Shown here piece by piece: positions 1 to 6,409 of a stretch of 7,331 nt of DNA (its first letter is position 1; each line of letters starts with the position of its first letter). The stretch lies in assembly GCA_948742005.1 (NCBI GenBank), contig CAPYQR010000055.1:1-7331 (forward strand), read 5' to 3'. Made by a program: the position numbers and the translations under genes. The notes beneath the pieces are model-generated. The model saw nothing but the letters and a program-made list of their open reading frames with translations. It searched no databases and was not told the DNA's origin. The DNA is from an uncultured bacterium. Its GTDB lineage: Bacteria > Cyanobacteriota > Vampirovibrionia > Gastranaerophilales > Gastranaerophilaceae.

Positions 1-106
1 GTTTAATATATTATATAATAACAATGCGACAACAGGCAAGCTTATAATTAAAGCAATTTTAAATATTTGTTTGTTTTTATATAATTAAATACAAAGAAAG
101 ATTAAA
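1..106. other. Left-edge segment, no gene assigned
   Basis: No gene can be assigned here. Two frames stay open through most of the segment. On the plus strand the frame starting at base 2 reads to a TAA at 86-88 and could be the tail of a gene cut by the window edge. On the minus strand a frame from about base 84 to base 1 encodes lysines followed by a hydrophobic run (KIALIISLPVVALLLYNILN), which resembles a signal anchor, but it has no ATG, GTG or TTG ahead of the hydrophobic run. Either could be chance in such AT-rich DNA. No convincing hairpin terminator is seen. Confidence 0.3.
58..85 (+). promoter_or_regulatory. Possible sigma70-type promoter for the HELRH gene
   Basis: A perfect TATAAT lies at 80-85, with TTTAAA at 58-63 as a 4-of-6 match to the -35 consensus and a 16-base spacer. 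Transcription would start near base 92, giving a leader of about 15 bases with the purine-rich stretch AAAGAAAG (93-100) ahead of the ATG at 107. In AT-rich DNA a TATAAT can occur by chance, so this is a candidate only. Confidence 0.35.
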
Positions 107-1141
107 ATGATTCATTTTAATATACCGCCTTTATCAAATATCGCAAGAAAACCAATAACCGCACCAAAAATTCAACATCAAACAATGCTTCAAATCCCTA
201 ATATTGGCGATTATTTTGAAAGAACAATTCAAAAAACAGATAAAGTGAGTGATACAAATTTCAGCAACGAAAAAATTGAAGCAATCTACAATAAAACATT
301 TGACATTGTATTGAAACAAAACCCGATTATCAATGAATTAAATTATCAAAAACCAAAGTTAAATTTTAACGAATCAAAAACAGACAAAGCAGACCTGACA
401 ATTGCATCATATAGTTTTTTAACAAATGAAATAGCAATTGTTGATTGGGATTTGTTTAAACAAGATATATTTTTAATAAAATATTACAATGAAAATAACG
501 AACAAACCGATTTAAAAATAATCCCTGAGAATAAATTAAAAGAATGCAAAAGCAAAAAAGGAATTTCAAGAACAGAAAAAACAAAATTAACAGACAAAGA
601 AAAAGAATTGTATCTTTCGTCTATTTTTGCACATGAATTAAGACACAGCATTCAGTATAACATTTTAGCTTCAACCAAAAATTGCGACGGACACATAAAA
701 GAAACTGTAAATAATTGCATAATTGCAGACAAAGAATTGTTGGATTCAATGCAAGAACTACTTGATTTAACTCAAGACAAAAAAGAAAAAGCAAAAATCG
801 CAAAAGAACTTGAAGAATTAAAACGACAAAATAAAAAAATCGATTTTTCACTTAATTACAAGCCAAAAAAACTTTTTGACGAAAATATGACTCTTAAATT
901 TTCCATAATTCCTGATGATAATCGATATTTGTCAATCAAAAAACATTTTTACGATGTAGACAAAGACAAAACTCTCTATGAGCTCCGCCCGTGGGAGATT
1001 GATGCTTATCATTATGAGGGAGAATTTATCACAACGCAAATGCCCGAAAAAGATTCAAATGAATTAAGAAAAGATATTGTAAGCAGTATGGCTCTTAGGT
1101 CTCTTCTGAATTCAGAAACAGAAACTATATTTAAAAATTAA
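107..1141 (+). CDS. Putative zinc-metallopeptidase-like protein (HELRH motif)
   Basis: A 344-residue protein that I do not recognise as a named family. Residues 176-180 read HELRH, matching the HExxH zinc motif, inside a predicted helix (LYLSSIFAHELRHSIQ). About 115 residues later RPWEIDAYHYE (294-304) supplies Glu297 and Asp299, either of which could be a third zinc ligand, as in gluzincins such as ImmA-like proteins where a late Glu in an E-x-x-A setting binds the metal. These assignments are inference from motifs. A polar N-terminal tail (1-35) precedes a mixed alpha/beta region. Residues 208-247 are rich in Lys, Glu and Leu and probably form a coiled-coil-like helix between the two motifs. 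There is no signal peptide or membrane segment, so it is probably cytoplasmic or exported by a non-Sec route. The start is supported by a modest AAAGAAAG stretch 6 bases upstream. It converges on rfbD with only 7 bases between stop codons. It could also be a non-catalytic metal-binding protein. Confidence 0.6.
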   Translation: MIHFNIPPLSNIARKPITAPKIQHQTMLQIPNIGDYFERTIQKTDKVSDTNFSNEKIEAIYNKTFDIVLKQNPIINELNYQKPKLNFNESKTDKADLTIASYSFLTNEIAIVDWDLFKQDIFLIKYYNENNEQTDLKIIPENKLKECKSKKGISRTEKTKLTDKEKELYLSSIFAHELRHSIQYNILASTKNCDGHIKETVNNCIIADKELLDSMQELLDLTQDKKEKAKIAKELEELKRQNKKIDFSLNYKPKKLFDENMTLKFSIIPDDNRYLSIKKHFYDVDKDKTLYELRPWEIDAYHYEGEFITTQMPEKDSNELRKDIVSSMALRSLLNSETETIFKN

Positions 1142-1157
1142 GTTTAAATTATTTTTT
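1129..1157. terminator. Weak AT-only hairpin at the convergent gene junction
   Basis: ATTTAAA (1129-1135) and TTTAAAT (1143-1149) form a 7-base-pair inverted repeat with a 7-base loop. It is followed on the plus strand by TATTTTTT (1150-1157), so it could terminate transcription of the HELRH gene. It contains both stop codons of the convergent genes. The stem has no G-C pairs, so intrinsic termination would be weak. On the minus strand no good T-tract follows. Confidence 0.25.
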
Positions 1158-1967
1158 GGCAGCCAGATATTTTTTTAGCGAACTTTCCCAATCAGGCAAA
1201 ACATTAGAGCTATCTAAAACACAATATTTGGGTCGTTTTGCAGGGCGCGGAAAATCACTTTTTGTAATTGTTGAAACTTCAACATTTCTTTTTTTAAATT
1301 CAAAAATTTTCTTTGTAAAATCTGCCCAAGAAGCGCTTCCCGAAGAACTTACATGATAAATTCCATATGGAGCGTTGGTTTTAATTAATTCTATAATTTT
1401 TCGAGAAACATCATCAGCACATGTCGGACATCCTATCTGATCATCTACAATTGAAATTTCTTTTCTGAAATTAGAAAAAGTAAGCATAGCATCAACATAC
1501 CCCCCAGTGCCATAAAGCCATGAGGTTCTTAGGATATAATGTTTTTTTGTTGCTTTTATAATTTCGCGCTCGCCTGCAAGTTTTGATTTGCCATAGATAT
1601 TAATCGGATTTGTAACATCAGAGGGCTTGTATGGAACTTTGGAATTTCCATCAAAAACATTATCTGTGCTGACATAAAGAATCGGAATATTGTGCTTTTT
1701 TGCAATATGAGCAACATTTCTTGACCCCAGCTGATTAACATCATACGCAAGCTTGGGGTTATCTTCCGCCTGGTCAATATTTGTATAGCCTGCTAAATGA
1801 ATAATAAAATCAAGATTAATTTTATTCATGATTTCATTAACCATTTTGGTATTTGTAATATCAAAAATCTTAGAATTACACGCCCAATATTGCCAGTTTT
1901 CCTTATCAAGCAAAGGACACAAAGATTTTCCTAAAAGTCCTGTTGAGCCTGTAACTAATATTCGCAT
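1149..1967 (-). CDS. rfbD: dTDP-4-dehydrorhamnose reductase (RmlD/RfbD)
   Basis: This 272-residue protein belongs to the RmlD branch of the short-chain dehydrogenase/reductase superfamily. The family reduces dTDP-4-dehydro-L-rhamnose with NAD(P)H to dTDP-L-rhamnose, the last step of dTDP-rhamnose synthesis, in the cytoplasm. Visible motifs in order: MRILVTGSTGLLG with the glycine-rich nucleotide-binding loop (7-13); HLAGYTNIDQAE (57-68); STDNVFDG (100-107) with Thr101; YGKSK (125-129) with catalytic Tyr125 and Lys129; LRTSWLYG (146-153); DDQIGCPT (175-182); and RPAKRPKYCVLD (241-252), matching the family's RPxxSxLD region. Length is slightly below the usual 280-300. STDNVFDG carries Asn where most members have Tyr. 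The ATG is preceded by AGAGGGA (1979-1985) at an 11-base spacing. RmlA, RmlB and RmlC are not in the window. The gene is divergent from the solute-binding protein and has its own promoter candidate. Confidence 0.93.
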   Translation of the reverse strand: MRILVTGSTGLLGKSLCPLLDKENWQYWACNSKIFDITNTKMVNEIMNKINLDFIIHLAGYTNIDQAEDNPKLAYDVNQLGSRNVAHIAKKHNIPILYVSTDNVFDGNSKVPYKPSDVTNPINIYGKSKLAGEREIIKATKKHYILRTSWLYGTGGYVDAMLTFSNFRKEISIVDDQIGCPTCADDVSRKIIELIKTNAPYGIYHVSSSGSASWADFTKKIFEFKKRNVEVSTITKSDFPRPAKRPKYCVLDSSNVLPDWESSLKKYLAAKK

Positions 1968-2014
1968 ATTTTCTCGTATCCCTCTTTTTAAAGAAAGAAA
2001 AAATTATTCTTCTT

Positions 2015-2047
2015 ATGACTTTTTATATCATTTAATTATGCTAAAAT
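2015..2047 (+). promoter_or_regulatory. Possible promoter giving a near-leaderless mRNA for the solute-binding protein
   Basis: ATGACT (2015-2020) is a 4-of-6 match to a -35 box. TATGCT (2037-2042) follows after 16 bases, or alternatively the extended -10 form TGCTAAAAT (2039-2047). Either would start transcription only 0 to about 6 bases before the ATG at 2055. No purine-rich Shine-Dalgarno sequence exists between these elements and the ATG, which fits a leaderless or very short leader transcript. The elements are imperfect. Confidence 0.35.
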
Positions 2048-2050
2048 CAA
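2022..2050 (-). promoter_or_regulatory. Probable rfbD promoter
   Basis: Reading the minus strand, TTGATT (2050-2045) and TATAAA (2027-2022) are separated by exactly 17 bases and match sigma70 -35 and -10 elements at 4 of 6 and 5 of 6 positions. Transcription would begin near 2015, giving a leader of about 48 bases that includes the AGAGGGA ribosome binding site. The -35 element overlaps the -10 region of the divergent solute-binding protein gene. Confidence 0.5.
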
Positions 2051-2054
2051 TATT

Positions 2055-3941
2055 ATGAAAAATAATACTTACAAAATCTTAATAATAATTGCTGTATTAG
2101 CACTTATTTCTTTATTTTTACTTTTAGTTTTAAAAAAAGATTATGGATTTGATAAAAATACATTTGAAAAAATCTTTCAAGACCAAAGTCAGGAACAAAT
2201 CCTCAATGCTGATTCAACCCCTTTAGCACCTGTTAACAAGACAATAAACAATGTCGATTATTTGGTTTCACAGCTTCCTGTCGGGGTTTTTGGCGGAACT
2301 TTTACAGAATCTACAATAGGCGACCCGAAAAGCTTTAATCCTTATAATTCCAACGATGCTTCAACAAGCGAAGTAAGTGAAATTATGTATGATGGTTTAA
2401 CCCAAACTGACCCTGCAAGCGGAAAAGTCATCCCAAAGCTTGCTAAAAATTTTGAAATAAAAGACGATAATAAAACCTATATCGTTTATTTAAGAAAAGG
2501 TGTAAAATGGTCTGACGGAGTTGAAATAACTTCGAAAGACGTTTATTTTACATACAATACAATAATTTTTCAGGGTTTTGGCGAAGGTTCAACACGAGAT
2601 GTTATGACGATAGACGGCAAGCTGCCGCAAGTTGAAATCATTGATAAATACACTGTTAAATTCACAACACCTAAGCCTTTTGCGCCCTTTTTAAGAAATT
2701 TAAGCGCGCCTATTATGCCTGAACATGTTTTTAAAAAAGCAACAGACAAAGGCAACGAATTCTTCCTTACTTTTCAAGGGATAGACACAAACCCCTCTGA
2801 CCTTGTAATTTCGGGGGCATTTAAATTGTCAAGTTATATTCCGTCACAGCGAATAATTTTTGAGAGAAATCCTAATTATTATTTAATTAACAAAAAAAAT
2901 CAATCACTTCCATACATCGACAAATGGATTCTTTTGGTTTCTCCTGACACAAACAACCAAACCCTTAAATTTGAATCAGGCGAAACAGATGTTTTGTCAA
3001 TTCAAGGAGCATTATTAAACAGATATAGAGAACTTAAAAAACACGGGGATTTTGATATTTATAATCTCGGTTCAACAACAAACACAACATTTGTTTTATT
3101 TAACCTTAATAACAGAAAAGACAAAAGCGGAAAATTTTACGTTAACCCAATTAAACAAAGCTGGTTTCAAGACCCGAATTTCAGAAGCGCTGTTGATTGG
3201 GCAATTGATAGAGAAGACTTAATCTTAAACATTTTTTCAGGGCTTGCAAGCCCCTTGCACAGCGCAGAAGCAATAAACAGTATTTTTCTAAACGAGCAGG
3301 TTGCTAAAGGACACAAAAAAGATATAAATTATGCCCTTGAATTGCTTAAAAAAAGCGGATTTTACCAAAAAGACGGAATTTTATTTGACAAAAACAACAA
3401 CAAAGTCGAATTTGAACTTTTAACAAACGCAGGAAACACCCAAAGAGAAGCAACCGGTGTTTCAATTAAACAAGATTTAGAGGAGCTTGGAATGAAAGTC
3501 AATTTCAAAGCAATTGAATTTAACAGCTTAATTAACAAAATAGTAAACAATCTTGATTTTGATTGTATTATAATGGCGCTGACTTCAAACATTTTAGAAC
3601 CTAACGGCGGATACAATGTTTGGACAAGCAACGGCGCACTACATATGTTCAACAAACGCTCAAGCAACGATTTTAAAGAAAATAATTCCAAAACTGACGA
3701 TTTATACCCTTTTGAAAAAGAATTAGATGAAATTTACAAAAAAGGTGCTCTTGAATTTGACTTTAGCAAAAGAAAAGAAATTTATGACAAATATCAAGAA
3801 ATTGTCCAAAAAGAAAACCTGATGATTTACCTTTATTCTCCGATAAACATCAGTGCAATCAGAAAAAAGGTCAAAAACATCTTCCCGAGCAAGCTTGGAG
3901 GATTAATTTATGATAAAGCACAAATCTATATTGAAAACTAG
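2055..3941 (+). CDS. ABC transporter solute-binding protein, family 5 (peptide/oligopeptide type), membrane-anchored
   Basis: A 628-residue extracytoplasmic solute-binding protein of the SBP_bac_5 (OppA/DppA) family, which captures peptides, or in some members sugars or nickel, for an ABC importer. Residues 8-26 form one hydrophobic segment (ILIIIAVLALISLFLLLVL) flanked by Lys, with no lipobox Cys and no clear AxA cleavage site, so it is probably an uncleaved anchor in the inner membrane. A linker runs to about residue 76. The family signature lies at 127-168 (PKLAKNFEI to DVYFTYN, including GVKWSDGVEITSKDV). Other typical blocks are FERNPNYY (269-276), NFRSAVDWAIDREDLI (375-390), ALELLKKSGF (427-436) and KRKEIYDKYQEIV (572-584). 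It is about 90 residues longer than E. coli OppA, partly from the N-terminal anchor and linker. No in-frame start exists upstream before a TGA at 2016-2018, and no Shine-Dalgarno is visible. No permease or ATPase genes are adjacent, so the ligand cannot be named. Confidence 0.9.
   Translation: MKNNTYKILIIIAVLALISLFLLLVLKKDYGFDKNTFEKIFQDQSQEQILNADSTPLAPVNKTINNVDYLVSQLPVGVFGGTFTESTIGDPKSFNPYNSNDASTSEVSEIMYDGLTQTDPASGKVIPKLAKNFEIKDDNKTYIVYLRKGVKWSDGVEITSKDVYFTYNTIIFQGFGEGSTRDVMTIDGKLPQVEIIDKYTVKFTTPKPFAPFLRNLSAPIMPEHVFKKATDKGNEFFLTFQGIDTNPSDLVISGAFKLSSYIPSQRIIFERNPNYYLINKKNQSLPYIDKWILLVSPDTNNQTLKFESGETDVLSIQGALLNRYRELKKHGDFDIYNLGSTTNTTFVLFNLNNRKDKSGKFYVNPIKQSWFQDPNFRSAVDWAIDREDLILNIFSGLASPLHSAEAINSIFLNEQVAKGHKKDINYALELLKKSGFYQKDGILFDKNNNKVEFELLTNAGNTQREATGVSIKQDLEELGMKVNFKAIEFNSLINKIVNNLDFDCIIMALTSNILEPNGGYNVWTSNGALHMFNKRSSNDFKENNSKTDDLYPFEKELDEIYKKGALEFDFSKRKEIYDKYQEIVQKENLMIYLYSPINISAIRKKVKNIFPSKLGGLIYDKAQIYIEN
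3938..3941. other. Shared palindromic CTAG stop of two convergent genes
   Basis: CTAG reads TAG on both strands: bases 3939-3941 end the solute-binding protein gene and 3940-3938 end the GH13 gene. The two coding regions therefore overlap by four bases and there is no intergenic space. No hairpin terminator is visible at the junction, so transcripts probably run into the antisense of the opposite gene. Confidence 0.9.
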
Positions 3942-6319
3942 CCTACTTTTTTGAATATTAAAGTTGACCTGTTGCCGAGAGTTATAGGCAAATTAGTCTG
4001 ACCGTCGCTAATTATCGGATTTTTGTTTGTATAGCCGAAACCTGAATATTTTTCATCATCGGTATTCAAAATTTCAACCCATTTTCCTTTAGGGAATTTG
4101 ATATAATATTCATCTGCATCATCTCTTGGGTATTTTAAATCCGAGAAGTTTGCAATTGTATAAATATCATTTTTTGTTTCATCATCTCGAAAATGCATCC
4201 CGATAACCTGAGAACCATAGTGTTTTATGGTATCTTTTGCAACAATTCTTCCGCTTGAAATTGCTTTATTTTCATCAGATAATTTATTTAAATCTTTAAC
4301 CAGATTTTTAAACCCTTTTTTGTATCTTTCATGCTGGCTTTCGTCTTTTAAAACAGATTCTTCATAAGCACTTTTTCCAGGCTTGTAGCCTTTTTCCGTG
4401 TATAAATAATCTTCGTTTTCAATTGATTGGAATTGTCTGAAAAAGCGAAACGGACTTAATGCTGCTTGTTCATCACCCTGAAATACCATTTTAGGACCTT
4501 TTTGAGTATAAGTTATAGCAGTTGCCATTTTGCTTGCAGAAAATGCTTTATCATAAGCAAATTTTATTCTTCTCGGGGTGATGTTTGCATTTTTATCGAT
4601 ATCAAGTTTTTTCAAGACATCTTCATACAACCCGATAAAATCATTATCTTTAAAATATTTATCCAGCTTTGAATCTGCGTAAAGCATTGCTATTTTTTCA
4701 GAAACAAACTGCGCTTTTTGATACAAAACTCTTTTTCTTGCTGTTTTAAAATCAATTCCTTTTAATTCTGACATATCATGCGCTCTTTTAATATCTTCGT
4801 TGTTAAGAGAGATATTTTCATTCAAGTGAAGCATCGGAACGATTAATTTAGGAATCAATCTGCTTCCTTCAAAATTCCCGATTTCATCATGACTCATGAC
4901 ATATTTAACACGCCCCTGTCCCTGGATACATGCGTCTTCAAAAGCATCAAGGTTAGAATCGCCGTATAAATTGTCTTTTAAAACATGGAAATAATTAAAA
5001 TCCCATTCAGAATCAAAACCCAATCTTGAAAGATTAACCGTTGAGCTGTTTAAATCATCAATTGCTTCATTATGAGCATTTTCATCTTTGCCTTTAGCAT
5101 ATTCATAACCTTTTAAAGGTTTTGTTACCCTGTGGTCATGTTTTAATTTATGATTATCCCAGAAATTTTCCCCATCGGTTTCAACTCCTGTTCTTGAATC
5201 TTCAGCAATTATAAAAACATCGGGATAGTGATAATTAATTTCTGCCGCGATTTGCTTCATTGTGATATCCGAACACATATATTTTGTCATATCAAAACGA
5301 ATTCCATCAACATGATAATTTTTAATCCAATTCAGCGCAGCATTAACCATGTAGTCTCTGACATATCTTGAATCTTTTCCCTCAAAATTATAAGCATCTC
5401 CAAAATCATTCGGTCCTTTAATATAAGGTCCTGTTTTTGATAATTCTGAACCATCAGGTCCATGGTGATTTGGAACCATATCAATAATTACATTTAAACC
5501 TTTTGAATGTGCAGCATCAATATTATTCTTTAATTCATCAGATCCGCCAAGGAATTTTGAAACAGCAAATTTATCAACTCCATCATATCCCCAGTTAAAA
5601 GAATATGTATTTTCAACAGGCATTATTTCAACAGCGTTAAAACCGTTTTCTATAACTTCATCATATTTTTCGGCAGCGCTTTTAAAATCCCCCTTATCAG
5701 AATAAGTCGCAACATTGATTTCAAAAATTTTAGCATCATTTAAGCTTAAATTTTTACCTTTATTATTTTCTTGTCTTACAATTCTGTTTGGATTTTTATA
5801 CCAATCATCATCATTCCATTCATATTTTGAATGATCATAGATTACTGATTCGCCCATTAGGACATCTTGTTTGAATGAATAAGGATCTTTAACTTTAACA
5901 ATCTCACCGTCATTTTTTTTAATTTCGTAATAATAACTGTCGCCATCTTCAACAAGGCTGTTTGGAATCGGTTTTGCAGTTTCAAAAACACCATTCTTTT
6001 TGTTTTTTAATTCAAATGACAATGTTTCATCGCTGTCTTTTTTAATTACAACAGCTTTAACGCTTTTTGCATCAGGAAAAGTGAAAAGTTTAAAAGTTAC
6101 ATCTTTTGTTTCAGGATTCACAACAGCACCCCAGCTGTTGTGTTCTTTCCATTTGCGGGTAAAATTTATTAAAGATGTTTGAGGAGAAATATTTTGTGTA
6201 AAACTTGATTCTAAATTCGCCTGGTTAATACTTGAAGATTGAAATCTTTTTAACACAGGCTTTGCCTGTTTTACTGCGACATTTTTAAAATTTGTTTTTG
6301 AAAATTCATTTATTCTCAT
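3938..6319 (-). CDS. GH13 (alpha-amylase superfamily) alpha-glucan enzyme, branching enzyme/trehalohydrolase-like
   Basis: A 793-residue glycoside hydrolase family 13 protein, probably cytoplasmic as it has no signal peptide. After a polar tail (1-55), a CBM48-like beta domain spans about 62-147. The TIM barrel begins near 196 (IFEINVATYSDKGDF). The four GH13 regions are DMVPNHHG (280-287), GIRFDMTK with nucleophile Asp343, IIAED with acid/base Glu373, and SHDEIGN with His477 and Asp478. All catalytic residues are present. NWGYDGVD (242-249) and SPFRFF (622-627) recall malto-oligosyltrehalose trehalohydrolase (TreZ). The C-terminal beta domain with WVEILNTDDEKYSGFG recalls branching enzymes. 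I cannot choose the reaction; TreY and glycogen genes are absent nearby. Roughly 136 residues separate His477 from the MVFQGDE strand, against about 40 in typical relatives, so a helical insertion is likely. An upstream in-frame ATG at 6373 would add 18 residues, but the ATG at 6319 follows GAGGTGG and is preferred. Confidence 0.88.
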   Translation of the reverse strand: MRINEFSKTNFKNVAVKQAKPVLKRFQSSSINQANLESSFTQNISPQTSLINFTRKWKEHNSWGAVVNPETKDVTFKLFTFPDAKSVKAVVIKKDSDETLSFELKNKKNGVFETAKPIPNSLVEDGDSYYYEIKKNDGEIVKVKDPYSFKQDVLMGESVIYDHSKYEWNDDDWYKNPNRIVRQENNKGKNLSLNDAKIFEINVATYSDKGDFKSAAEKYDEVIENGFNAVEIMPVENTYSFNWGYDGVDKFAVSKFLGGSDELKNNIDAAHSKGLNVIIDMVPNHHGPDGSELSKTGPYIKGPNDFGDAYNFEGKDSRYVRDYMVNAALNWIKNYHVDGIRFDMTKYMCSDITMKQIAAEINYHYPDVFIIAEDSRTGVETDGENFWDNHKLKHDHRVTKPLKGYEYAKGKDENAHNEAIDDLNSSTVNLSRLGFDSEWDFNYFHVLKDNLYGDSNLDAFEDACIQGQGRVKYVMSHDEIGNFEGSRLIPKLIVPMLHLNENISLNNEDIKRAHDMSELKGIDFKTARKRVLYQKAQFVSEKIAMLYADSKLDKYFKDNDFIGLYEDVLKKLDIDKNANITPRRIKFAYDKAFSASKMATAITYTQKGPKMVFQGDEQAALSPFRFFRQFQSIENEDYLYTEKGYKPGKSAYEESVLKDESQHERYKKGFKNLVKDLNKLSDENKAISSGRIVAKDTIKHYGSQVIGMHFRDDETKNDIYTIANFSDLKYPRDDADEYYIKFPKGKWVEILNTDDEKYSGFGYTNKNPIISDGQTNLPITLGNRSTLIFKKVG

Positions 6320-6322
6320 TTT

Positions 6323-6329
6323 CCACCTC
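6323..6329 (-). promoter_or_regulatory. Ribosome binding site deciding the GH13 start
   Basis: Reading the minus strand, GAGGTGG lies just upstream of the ATG at 6319-6317, followed by AAA. GAGGTG is complementary to the anti-Shine-Dalgarno end of 16S rRNA. The alternative ATG at 6373 has only T-rich sequence before it, and its 18 extra residues (starting MFCINCSQ) look like non-coding DNA. Confidence 0.75.
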
Positions 6330-6360
6330 AAACAACTATGCAACACACTTTGACTACAAT

Positions 6361-6395
6361 TTATACAAAACAAAACGGAAAAAAAATTGCCCGTT
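6361..6395 (-). terminator. Weak hairpin between the regulator and the GH13 gene
   Basis: On the minus strand AACGG (6395-6391) can pair with CCGTT (6378-6374) across a 12-base loop that is mostly T, followed by TTGTTTTG. The 5-base-pair stem is short, so it is at best a partial terminator after the receiver-domain gene. Just downstream TATAAA (6365-6360) could be a -10 box for the GH13 gene, but no good -35 is seen. Whether the two genes are co-transcribed is open. Confidence 0.3.
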
Positions 6396-6409
6396 ATGAG
6401 AAAATTTTA

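Noticed and set aside
621..851. Minus-strand reading frame opposite the HELRH gene
   Set aside because: It is a hydrophobic mirror of Lys-rich codons, has no ribosome binding site and overlaps a well-supported gene.
107..1141. HELRH gene as a toxin or effector of a defence system
   Set aside because: No immunity partner, secretion signal or defence gene lies nearby; the motif alone does not support this.
1556..2058. Alternative reading frames within and across rfbD
   Set aside because: They overlap a gene with complete RmlD motifs and show no family features of their own.
3942..3975. Terminator for the solute-binding protein after its stop, based on the T-run at 3947-3952
   Set aside because: No stem of useful length precedes the T-run; it also lies inside the GH13 coding region, where it encodes FKK.
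6320..6373. Longer GH13 start at the ATG at 6373, adding 18 residues
   Set aside because: No ribosome binding site precedes it, its 5' end abuts the hairpin, and the internal ATG at 6319 has a strong GAGGTGG.
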